DNA of 35,714 nt from an uncultured Gammaproteobacteria bacterium (GTDB taxonomy: Bacteria; Pseudomonadota; Gammaproteobacteria; Xanthomonadales; Xanthomonadaceae), in the NCBI GenBank assembly GCA_903942465.1, contig CAJAPA010000030.1, forward strand, positions 1 to 35,714, in the 5' to 3' direction. Each line of letters opens with the position of its first letter. Position 1 is the stretch's first letter. Positions 1 to 8,825 of the stretch are shown piece by piece. The notes beneath the pieces were generated by a model, which saw only the letters and a program-made list of their open reading frames with translations, did no database searches and was not told the DNA's origin. Position numbers and translations under genes: made by a program.

Positions 1-1427
<1,427 letters not shown>

Positions 1428-1438
1428 ACCTGACTCCT

Positions 1439-4400
1439 TTAGGCCACGCCGGCCAATCGGGTCGCCTCTGCAAGGTCGACCGAAACCATCCGGCTGACAC
1501 CGGGTTCGCGCATGGTTACGCCGGACAGCTGTTTGGCGGATTCCATGGTGGCTTTGTTATGGGTCACGAACAGGAACTGTACCGACTCGCTCATCTCGGT
1601 CACCATCGTACTGAAGCGTCCGACATTGGCCTCATCGAGCGGCGCATCGACTTCGTCGAGCAGGCAGAACGGCGACGGATTGAGCTTGAATATCGCGAAC
1701 ACCAGCGAAACCGCGGTCAGGGCTTTTTCGCCGCCGGACAGAAGCGTGATGTTGGAAACACGTTTTCCGGGAGGGCGCGCCATGATGGAAACGCCGGTAT
1801 CCAGCAGATCTTCGCCGGTCAGTTCCAGATAGGCATGGCCGCCGCCGAACAGGCGCGGAAACAGATCCTGTACGCCGGAATTGACACGGTCGAAGGTTTC
1901 CTTGAACCGCCCGCGGGTTTCCCGGTCGATTTTGCGGATGGCCTCTTCCAGCGTTTCCAAGGCCTGTGTGAGGTCAGCGTTCTGGGCGTCGAGGTAATTC
2001 TTGCGCTCGCTTTGCTCGCCGAATTCCTGGATAGCCGCCAGGTTGACCGGCTCCAGGCGCCGCATCTTATTGTCGATGTCGAGCAGACTCTTGGCCCATT
2101 GATCGGAATCGAACTGGTCGGACAACCCCTCAAGCACCGTCTCGACGGTAGTACCGATCTGTTCGATGGCCGCCTGCAACTGTTCCGCACGCAGCAGTAC
2201 GGCTTGCTCCAGAAGCTTGACCGAAGTGATTTTTTCACGCTGGGCGAGCGCTTGGCTGTCACTGCTCTGACGTTGCTGTTCGAAACGGCGCAGCTCCTGC
2301 TCCACACCGTCGAGGGCCGAGCGGGCAGCCGACAGATCACGGTCGAAAATCACCCGCAGATCTAGAACGCGCTGGCGTTCCGCAGTCAGCTGTTCGATCG
2401 GATTGTCGCCGTGCTTGAGCTGTTCGGCGATTTCCTCCGTGCGGGAAACCAGCTGCGTGCGCTGTTGGATGAGGCGTTCGATCGATTGATTCAGGCCGCT
2501 GATGGCGGTCTTGTGTGATTGTACGGTCAATTCCAGCTGATGCAGGCCATCGGCGCTTTCGCGCTGCTGGATCCTGGCATCGTCTCGTGCCTGGGCCAGC
2601 TCACGACGTTGGTTGTCCAGTTGGCTGCGGCTGTCTTCCAGCGCCGCCATGGCATCGGTGGCCTGCTGCAGGCGCTGCCGGGACTCGCGCACCTGCTGCT
2701 GCGCTTCGTCCAGTGTGACGGCGGACTTCTGCAATTCGGTATCGATCGCGGCGATACGGCTCTGGGCCGACTGCAGCTTGCTCTGTGCACCCTGAATCTG
2801 GCCCGACAGCTCCGAAACACTGCGGTGTGCCAGATAAAGACTGCGTTGGGCTTCTTCACGTGCATGTTCGGCCAGAAGCAGCTTGTCTTTGATTTCGGCA
2901 AGCGCGGTAACAAGCTGTTTTTCGGTTTCCGCCAACTGCTGGATTTCAGCCCGCAGATGCTTGATTTCGGATTCGCGCTGCAATGCGCCCTGCTGGGCAT
3001 GTCCGGAGCGCAGAATGCGTACGAAGCCTTTCGACAGCCATTCGCCGGAGGGCGTGATGACCGACTCGTGCTCGGCCAGACGCGGCAGCAGGGCCTTGGC
3101 GGAAGCGAGATCTGCAGCGGTATGAACACGGCTGAGGTGGATGCGGATGGCATCGGGGCCTTTGATGCACGCGGCCAGGCTTTCCGAAGGAAAATTACGG
3201 CCACTGACCTGCTGGTCGATCAATGCCAGATGGCCTTGATTGACCGCACTCAGATTGTCCAGATAACGGCCTGCATCGTCGACCGCAACGGACTCCAGCA
3301 GCGAGGCCAAGACCGATTCAACCGCGAATTCCCAGCCCGGCTGCACGTCCAGCATTTCTCCGAGCCGGCTATTCTGGAGCAGGCCCTGATCATCGAGCCA
3401 GGCTTTCGACTGTTTGTCTTCCTGTCCCAGCGCCGCATGCTGCAGGGCCTCGAGCGAGGCCAGACGGCCACGCGCCGCTTCGAACTGCTTGCGCACATCC
3501 GAAAGCTCGGCTTGCTTCAGGCGCTGGGATTCGGCCAATTCCTGCTGTTCATGCTTACGTGCTTCGAGCTCCCGGCCCATGGCATCCAGACTGGTCTGAA
3601 GACTTCCGTGTTCATCGCTCATGCCCTGCAGACCGGAGCTGATCGCATCGGGGTTCAGAGTGGCGCGTTCAGCCTGCAGGATTTCCGAACGGCGGCCGAG
3701 TTCGAGATTCTGTTTTTCAAGATATTCGATTTTTGTGCGCTCGACCTCGGCCCAGCGACTGGCTTCGGCCTGCTCCTTCAGACAGGCATCCCACTTCTGC
3801 TGCCAGTCAAGGAGATTCTGTTCGGCCGTGCGCAAGGCCGATTGTTTAGCGGCCTGTTCTTCCTGCAATATGGCCAGACGCGGGGCATGTTCCGCGATTT
3901 CGGATTCGATGAGTGCGGCCTTGCCCTGGTCATCCTGCAGATGCTGTTCGATCTGGGCGAAGGCCTGATCGGCTTCGGCCCGGGCCTGTTCAAGACGCTG
4001 CTTGAGTTCGCGTTGATGCTGGATCTGCTGCTCGATGCGGGCCAGCTCACCGCTGACGCGGTAGCCTTCGGCCTGCACTTTGGAAAGTGCATCCGCGGCG
4101 TCGGTCTGCTGGCTGCGGCACTGCTCGATCTGCGCCTCGGCATGGCGTTGCTCGGAAAGCAGCTTCTGCAACTGGATTTCGCCGTCACGCAGGGAATCCT
4201 GATGCTTGCTCAATTCCTTGCCGAGCTGGCGGTAATCCATGGCCTTGAGCTGGGCATCCTTTTCGGCACGCTCGACTTGCAATTGCTGGTATTGTTCGGC
4301 TGCCCTAGCCTGCTTTTTGAGATGTTCGAGCTGCTTGTCGATTTCCTCGCGCAGATCGTTCAGCCGGTCGAGATTTTCACGGGTGCTCTTGATGCGGGAT

Positions 4401-4942
4401 TCGGTTTCCTTGCGGCGCTCCTTGTATTTGGAGATGCCGGCGGCTTCTTCCAGATACACGCGCAGTTCTTCGGGCTTGGCTTCGATGATCTGGCCGATCA
4501 TGCCCTGTTCGATGATGGAGTAACTGCGTGGACCAAGGCCGGTGCCGAGGAACAGATCGGTGATGTCTCGGCGACGGCAACGCGAGCCGTTGAGATAATA
4601 ATTGGATTGACCGTCGCGGCTGACCGAGCGCTTGACCGAAATTTCGGTAAACCGCGCGAATTCACCGCCGATTTTTCCTTCGCTATTGTCGAAAATAAGC
4701 TCAACAGTGGCCTGGCTGACCGGTTTGCGGGTCGATGACCCGGAGAAAATGACATCGGTCAGCGCATCGCCGCGAAGTCGCGAGGCCGAACTTTCACCCA
4801 TCACCCAGCGGATGGCATCGATGATGTTGGACTTGCCGCAACCGTTCGGGCCGACAATGCCGGTCATGTTGGTCGGCAGGTGGAACACCGTAGGGTCGAC
4901 GAAGGATTTGAAACCGGACAGTTTGATGGTGGAAAGGCGCAT
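1439..4942 (-). CDS. smc: Chromosome partition protein SMC
   Basis: Condensin ATPase that organises and helps segregate the chromosome, normally with ScpA and ScpB. The 1167-residue product has the full family architecture. The Walker A motif GPNGCGKSN lies at residues 31-39. A first coiled coil (about 165-500) and the hinge (about 515-640) follow, then a second coiled coil to about 1000. The ABC signature LSGGEKALTA is near residue 1066 and Walker B (LLDEVDAPLDEAN) near 1093. The start MRLSTIKLSGFKSF is the classic SMC N-terminus; its ribosome site is weak (AGAAG). It leads smc-zipA-ligA. A very long open frame on the opposite strand here is only a codon-bias shadow. Confidence 0.98.
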   Translation of the reverse strand: MRLSTIKLSGFKSFVDPTVFHLPTNMTGIVGPNGCGKSNIIDAIRWVMGESSASRLRGDALTDVIFSGSSTRKPVSQATVELIFDNSEGKIGGEFARFTEISVKRSVSRDGQSNYYLNGSRCRRRDITDLFLGTGLGPRSYSIIEQGMIGQIIEAKPEELRVYLEEAAGISKYKERRKETESRIKSTRENLDRLNDLREEIDKQLEHLKKQARAAEQYQQLQVERAEKDAQLKAMDYRQLGKELSKHQDSLRDGEIQLQKLLSEQRHAEAQIEQCRSQQTDAADALSKVQAEGYRVSGELARIEQQIQHQRELKQRLEQARAEADQAFAQIEQHLQDDQGKAALIESEIAEHAPRLAILQEEQAAKQSALRTAEQNLLDWQQKWDACLKEQAEASRWAEVERTKIEYLEKQNLELGRRSEILQAERATLNPDAISSGLQGMSDEHGSLQTSLDAMGRELEARKHEQQELAESQRLKQAELSDVRKQFEAARGRLASLEALQHAALGQEDKQSKAWLDDQGLLQNSRLGEMLDVQPGWEFAVESVLASLLESVAVDDAGRYLDNLSAVNQGHLALIDQQVSGRNFPSESLAACIKGPDAIRIHLSRVHTAADLASAKALLPRLAEHESVITPSGEWLSKGFVRILRSGHAQQGALQRESEIKHLRAEIQQLAETEKQLVTALAEIKDKLLLAEHAREEAQRSLYLAHRSVSELSGQIQGAQSKLQSAQSRIAAIDTELQKSAVTLDEAQQQVRESRQRLQQATDAMAALEDSRSQLDNQRRELAQARDDARIQQRESADGLHQLELTVQSHKTAISGLNQSIERLIQQRTQLVSRTEEIAEQLKHGDNPIEQLTAERQRVLDLRVIFDRDLSAARSALDGVEQELRRFEQQRQSSDSQALAQREKITSVKLLEQAVLLRAEQLQAAIEQIGTTVETVLEGLSDQFDSDQWAKSLLDIDNKMRRLEPVNLAAIQEFGEQSERKNYLDAQNADLTQALETLEEAIRKIDRETRGRFKETFDRVNSGVQDLFPRLFGGGHAYLELTGEDLLDTGVSIMARPPGKRVSNITLLSGGEKALTAVSLVFAIFKLNPSPFCLLDEVDAPLDEANVGRFSTMVTEMSESVQFLFVTHNKATMESAKQLSGVTMREPGVSRMVSVDLAEATRLAGVA

Positions 4943-5013
4943 GTATTCTTCTGATTTGTCGGGGCGGTTGCCGGCGCATCTTGCGCGCGCGGCTGACAGG
5001 GGTCCATTCCTCG

Positions 5014-5042
5014 AATATATTTATAAGCACTTGATTTTACAG
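5014..5042 (-). promoter_or_regulatory. Candidate promoter for smc
   Basis: Reading the minus strand, CTGTAA (5042-5037, three of six against the -35 consensus), a 17-base spacer and TATATT (5019-5014, five of six against the -10) lie in the AT-rich part of the bolA-smc gap. The start point would fall near 5007, giving a leader of about 65 bases. The weak -35 makes this tentative; smc may also be read from cspA/bolA upstream. Confidence 0.3.
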
Positions 5043-5067
5043 TACTTATGGGCAATCTCCGAGTACT
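5041..5067. repeat. Paired AGTACT palindromes upstream of smc
   Basis: The self-complementary hexamer AGTACT occurs at 5041-5046 and again at 5062-5067. The centres are 21 bases apart, about two helical turns, and the proximal copy overlaps the candidate smc -35. This could be a paired operator or chance; flanking bases are not conserved between the copies. Confidence 0.3.
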
Positions 5068-5119
5068 ACCAACAGTATAGCGCGTGTCACCCTGATGGGC
5101 GATAGGAAATTGGCGATTT

Positions 5120-5410
5120 TTACCGCTTTTGTACCGGCAACGCGGCTTCAGCCGGGGTACGGGCCTGGATGGCCACGGCATGGATATCCGTCTGCATCAG
5201 CGCCCCGAGAGCGTCGTAAACCACTCGGTGCCGTCTGAGCGGCGGAAGTCCCTCGAACCGGGCCGAAACCAGGTGAACTGAAAAATGGCCACGGCCGTCG
5301 CGGGCACCGGCGTGTCCGGCGTGCTTGTGGCTGTCGTCGCGGATGTCCAGGCTCAAGGGATCCAGCGCATCCAAAGCCAACCGGATGCGGGAAACACGGT
5401 CATCGCTCAC
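5120..5410 (-). CDS. bolA: BolA family protein
   Basis: Small protein that binds monothiol glutaredoxins and takes part in [2Fe-2S] trafficking and stress or shape control. The 96-residue product has the BolA signature: SHKHAGH, then HFSVHLVSARFEGL, then the RHR motif with its invariant histidine, VYDALGALM, IHAVAI and a terminal TPAEA. I set the start at the GTG at 5410 because it overlaps the yciI stop (GTGA) and matches the usual N-terminus; a longer reading of the frame adds arginine/cysteine-rich sequence unlike the family. It is probably co-transcribed with yciI and cspA upstream. Confidence 0.92.
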   Translation of the reverse strand: MSDDRVSRIRLALDALDPLSLDIRDDSHKHAGHAGARDGRGHFSVHLVSARFEGLPPLRRHRVVYDALGALMQTDIHAVAIQARTPAEAALPVQKR

Positions 5411-5706
5411 GGCAGGACCGGCTTGAACGGGAAAATATCGGCATTGGCATACACGCCGGCAGCAAAATAGGGGTCGGCGTGAACCCAATCCCTGACTTGC
5501 GTAATCGATTCAAATTCGACCACCAAAGCACTGCCGGTAAATCCAGCATCGCCCGGATCGGCGGCATCAATGGCGGGCATCGGACCTGCAAGCTTCAGTC
5601 GACCCTGTTTGTTCAGGTCATGCAGGCGTGCGAGATGATCGGCCCGGGAGGCCAGTCGCTGCGCCAAAGTACCCGGATGATCTTTGGCAATGACGAGATA
5701 CCACAT
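5407..5706 (-). CDS. yciI: YciI family protein
   Basis: Member of the YciI/YCII family, a ferredoxin-like alpha/beta fold with a conserved His-Asp pair. Its cellular reaction is not established for this subgroup. The 99-residue product starts MWYLVIAKDHPGT and has the family landmarks RLASRADHLARL, AGPMPAID and DPYFAAGVYA. A TTG ten codons upstream (5736) is open but abuts the cspA stop and adds no family sequence, so the ATG at 5706 is preferred. No Shine-Dalgarno is visible before it; instead a strong stem-loop (5714-5733) occupies that space. The stop overlaps the bolA GTG, implying coupled translation of yciI and bolA. Confidence 0.9.
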   Translation of the reverse strand: MWYLVIAKDHPGTLAQRLASRADHLARLHDLNKQGRLKLAGPMPAIDAADPGDAGFTGSALVVEFESITQVRDWVHADPYFAAGVYANADIFPFKPVLP

Positions 5707-5713
5707 GGAAAGA

Positions 5714-5733
5714 TTGGCGGCTTGCGCCGCCAA
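5714..5733 (-). terminator. GNRA-loop hairpin between cspA and yciI (terminator or attenuator)
   Basis: On the minus strand TTGGCGGC and GCCGCCAA form a perfect 8-base-pair stem closed by a GCAA tetraloop, followed by TCTTTCC. It begins three bases after the cspA stop and ends seven bases before the yciI ATG. The T-tract is interrupted, so partial termination or 3'-end protection of a short cspA message is more likely than complete termination. It also sits where the yciI ribosome site should be. Confidence 0.6.
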
Positions 5734-5736
5734 CAA

Positions 5737-5940
5737 TCAGGCGCCGACGACGTTGGCTGCCTGCTTTCCTTTCGGGCCCTGCACCACGTCGAAGGTGACG
5801 CGCTGGCCTTCTTTCAAGGAACGGAAGCCTTCGGAGCTGATCGCCGAGAAATGAACGAAGATGTCTTCGCTGCCGTCCTCGGGCGCAATGAAACCGAAAC
5901 CTTTTGCATCATTGAACCACTTCACCGTACCGACACTCAT
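5737..5940 (-). CDS. cspA: Cold-shock protein, CspA family
   Basis: Single cold-shock domain protein that binds single-stranded RNA and DNA and melts secondary structure. The 67-residue product spans the complete family length. It has both nucleic-acid-binding motifs, KGFGFI (RNP1) and DIFVHF (RNP2), and starts [18 protein letters not shown]. The start is supported by AAGGTG seven bases upstream. It has its own good promoter (6000-6028) and a structured leader, and is followed by a hairpin, so it is probably made mainly as a short message. Read-through would reach yciI and bolA. Whether it is induced by cold or constitutive cannot be told from the coding sequence. Confidence 0.96.
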   Translation of the reverse strand: MSVGTVKWFNDAKGFGFIAPEDGSEDIFVHFSAISSEGFRSLKEGQRVTFDVVQGPKGKQAANVVGA

Positions 5941-5964
5941 ACTGTCACACCTTAAATTTTGGAT

Positions 5965-5996
5965 TGAACGTTCACCAACATGAACCGTTGGTAAAT
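5965..5996 (-). promoter_or_regulatory. Structured 5' leader of cspA with alternative hairpins
   Basis: The predicted transcript begins between 5996 and 5992 and has a leader of about 52-58 bases. At its very 5' end ACCAAC (5992-5987) pairs with GTTGGT (5979-5974) around a seven-base loop. A competing hairpin pairs GTTCA (5985-5981) with TGAAC (5974-5970), using the loop and 3' arm of the first. A self-complementary TGAACGTTCA (5974-5965) offers a third pairing. The structures cannot all form together. Known cspA leaders act as temperature-responsive RNA, but this one is much shorter. Confidence 0.45.
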
Positions 5997-5999
5997 CAA

Positions 6000-6028
6000 A
6001 GTATGCACAAAACGTTTTGAATTGCCAA
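6000..6028 (-). promoter_or_regulatory. cspA: Sigma-70-type promoter of cspA
   Basis: On the minus strand TTGGCA (6028-6023, five of six against the -35 consensus) is followed by a 17-base spacer and CATACT (6005-6000, four of six against the -10). It lies just after the preceding operon's last stop codon (6036) and predicts a start near 5996-5992. Optimal spacing makes it the best-looking promoter in the window. Confidence 0.65.
6008..6019. promoter_or_regulatory. 12-base palindrome in the cspA promoter spacer
   Basis: CAAAACGTTTTG is a perfect inverted repeat centred between the -35 and -10 of the cspA promoter. This is a standard position for a repressor operator or a DNA-distorting activator site. 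It could also be chance in AT-rich DNA. No regulator gene for it is recognisable nearby. Confidence 0.4.
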
Positions 6029-6035
6029 GTATTTT

Positions 6036-6788
6036 TTAGGGTTCCAGCAAGCGCTCAAGAATCGGCAGCAGATGGCCACTGACAGACTCGACATTGGCCA
6101 GCACCTCTTCGAGGGTGATTTCGGTATCGGCCGGGTCACAGCCTGCGGCCCAATTCGCCACAACGCACAGACTGGCGTAGCTCAGGCCGAGCTCCCGGGC
6201 CAGGCCCGCCTCCGGCATTCCGGTCATGCCGACCAGATCGCAACCGTCCCTGCGTAGGCGAGCGATCTCCGCCTTGGTTTCAAGGCGTGGCCCTTGGGTG
6301 GCGCCATAACACCCACCGGCAACGACGGGCACGCCCGCCCCCGCACAGGCCGTCAAGACAGCCTCCCTCAGACTCTCGGTGTAGGGATCGCCGAAATCGA
6401 CATGCAGTACCGGACTGCCGGGCTCCTCACAAAGGGTGCTGATGCGGCCCCAGGTGTAGTCGATGATCTGGTCAGGCACTGCAAGCACCCTCGGTCCGTA
6501 ATCCGGACCGATACCACCGACGGTATTGATGGCCAGCACGCGGCGGGCCCCTAGGTCATGCAGGGCCTGAAGATTGGCACGGTAATTGATCTGATGGGGC
6601 GGCAAAGCATGCCCTTCCCCGTGGCGCGCCAGAAAAGCGACCTGAGCCGATCCAATGCGCGCCGTCCTAACAGGACCGGACGGGTTGCCGTATCGCGTAC
6701 TGAGCGTGTGCGTCTGCTGCCATTGCAGGCCAGGCAAACGGTACACGCCGGTGCCGCCGATGACGGCCAGAGAGATGTCTTTGTTCAT
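6036..6788 (-). CDS. S-methyl-5'-thioinosine phosphorylase (MTAP/PNP family)
   Basis: Purine nucleoside phosphorylase family enzyme of 250 residues. Motifs seen: phosphate-binding GGTG (11-14), RHG (55-57), HQINYRAN, the TQGPRLET stretch (164-171) and [15 protein letters not shown] (about 187-201). The closest family I can name is the methylthioinosine phosphorylase PA3004 of Pseudomonas aeruginosa, which also lies next to nagZ. The reaction would be methylthioinosine plus phosphate to hypoxanthine plus 5-methylthioribose-1-phosphate. Substrate choice (MTI, MTA or inosine) cannot be proved from sequence. The ATG overlaps the hpt stop (ATGA), and HPRT would use the hypoxanthine released. It is the last gene of the five-gene operon. 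Confidence 0.88.
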   Translation of the reverse strand: MNKDISLAVIGGTGVYRLPGLQWQQTHTLSTRYGNPSGPVRTARIGSAQVAFLARHGEGHALPPHQINYRANLQALHDLGARRVLAINTVGGIGPDYGPRVLAVPDQIIDYTWGRISTLCEEPGSPVLHVDFGDPYTESLREAVLTACAGAGVPVVAGGCYGATQGPRLETKAEIARLRRDGCDLVGMTGMPEAGLARELGLSYASLCVVANWAAGCDPADTEITLEEVLANVESVSGHLLPILERLLEP

Positions 6789-7324
6789 TTCAGCGCGTAA
6801 ATTCCTGGCAGGTTTCGCCCGTGTTCGTTGATGTCCATGCCGTAGCCGAACACATAGCGGTCCGGAACCGTAAAACCGGAATAGTCGGCCTCCAGGCCGG
6901 GGACGCAGCGATCATGTTGCTTGACCGCCATGGCGGCGATGATGACGCGGGCCGCGCCCTGGTCTTCGCACCAGTCGCGGACAGCCTTCAGGGTGTGCCC
7001 CTCATCGAGGATATCGTCGACCAGCAGAACCGTGCGGCCCTCGAGGATTGCGGCCGGGCGATGGAGCCAGGCCAGTCCGGAGCCCGTGGTTTCACCGCGA
7101 TAGCGCGTGGCATGCAGGTAATCGAACTCGGCGTCCATGTTGAGGGCCAGTCCGAGCCGGGCTGCAAAAAAAAGGCCGCCATGCATGAGTGTCAGAAAAA
7201 CAGGGAGCTGGCCATGCAGGTCCTTTCGGATGCGATCTGCCATCCGGTCAATGGCCAATTCGATTTCGGCACGGTCATAAAGAAGCTCGGAACGTGCCAG
7301 AACTTCGGCAATATCATGTCGCAT
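6785..7324 (-). CDS. hpt: Hypoxanthine-guanine phosphoribosyltransferase
   Basis: Transfers phosphoribose from PRPP to hypoxanthine or guanine to make IMP or GMP. The 179-residue product has the type I PRTase PRPP-binding loop VLLVDDILDEGHT (99-111), an upstream MHGGLFFAARL segment and YVFGYGMDINEHGRNLPGIYAL near the C-terminus, all typical of bacterial Hpt. The frame is open a further 63 codons upstream inside nagZ. The ATG at 7324 is the natural start because it shares a base with the nagZ stop (TAATG) and fits family length. Its own stop overlaps the next ATG (ATGA), so nagZ, hpt and the phosphorylase gene are translationally chained. Confidence 0.94.
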   Translation of the reverse strand: MRHDIAEVLARSELLYDRAEIELAIDRMADRIRKDLHGQLPVFLTLMHGGLFFAARLGLALNMDAEFDYLHATRYRGETTGSGLAWLHRPAAILEGRTVLLVDDILDEGHTLKAVRDWCEDQGAARVIIAAMAVKQHDRCVPGLEADYSGFTVPDRYVFGYGMDINEHGRNLPGIYALK

Positions 7325-8325
7325 TACACCTGCTCCAAATCGGCCATTAACTTCAGCGCGGACCGGTAACGTGCATCGCCGGCCAGTGTATCCCAGACCA
7401 TCGGCTTTGCGGCAAACAGGACGGCCAGCCGGCTGCGCGGGTATTCGCGAACGGGCATGGCGGCAACCGCATCGGCGACGCAGGCCGGCGGACAGGCCAG
7501 CACGGCATCGCATCCTGCCGAAATATGCTGCGCGATTCGCGCCGCGACGCCGCCGGCAGACTCGGCCGCCGCCATGCCGATATCATCGCTGAACACGACA
7601 CCGGTGAAGCCAAGCTCTGATTTAAGCACCTTGCCGATCCAATGGGGCGAATAGCCGGCCGGATCGGGAGCAACCTGTGGATAAACGACATGCGCCATCA
7701 TCACGGCATCGGCGCCGGCGCGCAGGCCGGCAGTGAACGGCGGCAGATCGGCCACCGCGATTTCGCTGTAGGGCCGTGAGTCCACGGCCTGGTCGAAATG
7801 GGTATCTTCCAGGACGGAACCGTGACCCGGGAAATGCTTCAGGGTCGCAGCCATGCCGGCATCGTGCATGCCGGCCACATAGCTTTCGATGAACATCGCC
7901 ACAGTGGCGGGATCGGCGGCGAAGGCGCGGTTACCGATGGCCAGATTGCCGCGTCCCAGATCGGCGACCGGCGCGAAACTCAGATCCAGTCCAGAAGCGA
8001 TGATTTCAGAGGCCATAAGAAAGGCATGCTCGCGTGCCAGAGCAAGTGCCGATGCGCTGTCGGTGCGCGCCAGCTCGCCGAACCGCTCGAGACAGGGAAG
8101 TTTGGCAAACCCGTCGCGGAAACGCTGTACGCGCCCGCCTTCCTGATCGACGCAGATCAGCTGCGGCCGGGGCGAGCTGGCACGGATATCGGCACACAAC
8201 TCGGAGAGCTGCGGTTTCGATGCGAAATTCCGGGAGAACAGGATAACTCCGGCCACGGCAGGATGCTGGAGGAATTCACGTTCGGCGGCGGTGAGTTCGT
8301 GCGATTCGACTCCGATGATCAGCAT
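7324..8325 (-). CDS. nagZ: Beta-N-acetylhexosaminidase NagZ (glycoside hydrolase family 3)
   Basis: Cytoplasmic enzyme that removes N-acetylglucosamine from anhydromuropeptides during peptidoglycan recycling. The 333-residue product has no signal peptide. Landmarks in order are VDQEGGRVQRFRDGF (about 59-73), the general acid/base region KHFPGHG (163-169) with a following DTHFD, and FSDDIGM (about 245-251) with D247 as the expected nucleophile. Length matches the single-domain NagZ family. A good ribosome site (GAGGAAA) precedes the ATG, which overlaps the CYTH gene stop by seven bases. In bacteria with inducible AmpC, NagZ products signal beta-lactam stress; nothing in this window shows an ampR-ampC system. 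Confidence 0.95.
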   Translation of the reverse strand: MLIIGVESHELTAAEREFLQHPAVAGVILFSRNFASKPQLSELCADIRASSPRPQLICVDQEGGRVQRFRDGFAKLPCLERFGELARTDSASALALAREHAFLMASEIIASGLDLSFAPVADLGRGNLAIGNRAFAADPATVAMFIESYVAGMHDAGMAATLKHFPGHGSVLEDTHFDQAVDSRPYSEIAVADLPPFTAGLRAGADAVMMAHVVYPQVAPDPAGYSPHWIGKVLKSELGFTGVVFSDDIGMAAAESAGGVAARIAQHISAGCDAVLACPPACVADAVAAMPVREYPRSRLAVLFAAKPMVWDTLAGDARYRSALKLMADLEQV

Positions 8326-8825
8326 GATTTTTCCTCGGCCGTCCAGTGGTGAAAAGGTCTTGCAGCCAGCGCCATATTATAGAAGCGCAGGCAATCGGTG
8401 ACTTCCGCGCCCAGCCAATCGGGCCTGTCGAAGGGCTCGCCTTCATGCTGAAGCTCGATTTCGGCAACCACCAGCCCGGCATTGTCACCCGCGAACTCAT
8501 CGATTTCCCAGAGATGGCCGCCGAGCTGCACCAGATGCCGCACCTTTTCGATACGGCCTTCGCAGGCAAGCCGCATCAGGCTCTCGGCATCGGCCAGCGG
8601 AATCGGATACTCGAACTCCTGTCGGCGCGCACCGGCTTCCCGGGATTTGATGTTGATGTTGGCGGATTCTCCGGTGATGCGGATGCGGACCGAGCATTGC
8701 TCGCGTCCCGACGCCAGCGCCTCGCTATCATTCAGATAGGCCTGCGCGATGCGCAGCCGGTGATGGGCCTGCCCGCGCCAGGCCTCGCCGATGACCCGGA
8801 ACTTGCGTTCGATCTCGATCGCCAT
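8319..8825 (-). CDS. CYTH domain protein (putative inorganic triphosphatase)
   Basis: The 168-residue product is a stand-alone CYTH (triphosphate tunnel metalloenzyme) domain. It starts MAIEIERKF, the ExExK signature of the fold. Further on are RIRITG, the NINIKSREAG segment, an IDEFAGDNAGLVVAEIEL stretch with alternating acidic residues and a final LRFYNMALA. Characterised bacterial relatives hydrolyse inorganic tripolyphosphate or bind triphosphorylated nucleotides; which applies here is unknown. It has no CHAD domain. The ATG overlaps the rlmD stop (TGATG) and its stop lies inside the nagZ start, so it is firmly part of the operon although its link to neighbouring functions is unclear. Confidence 0.9.
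   Translation of the reverse strand: MAIEIERKFRVIGEAWRGQAHHRLRIAQAYLNDSEALASGREQCSVRIRITGESANINIKSREAGARRQEFEYPIPLADAESLMRLACEGRIEKVRHLVQLGGHLWEIDEFAGDNAGLVVAEIELQHEGEPFDRPDWLGAEVTDCLRFYNMALAARPFHHWTAEEKSC

Noticed and set aside
2519-4738. 739-codon open frame on the plus strand
   Set aside because: It is antisense to smc, whose family motifs span the whole region. The peptide has low-complexity Leu/Gly/Phe composition and no recognisable domain; codon bias keeps this frame open.
5411-5488. Upstream extension of bolA
   Set aside because: It would overlap yciI deeply and adds arginine/cysteine-rich sequence foreign to BolA; the GTG at 5410 in GTGA fits better.
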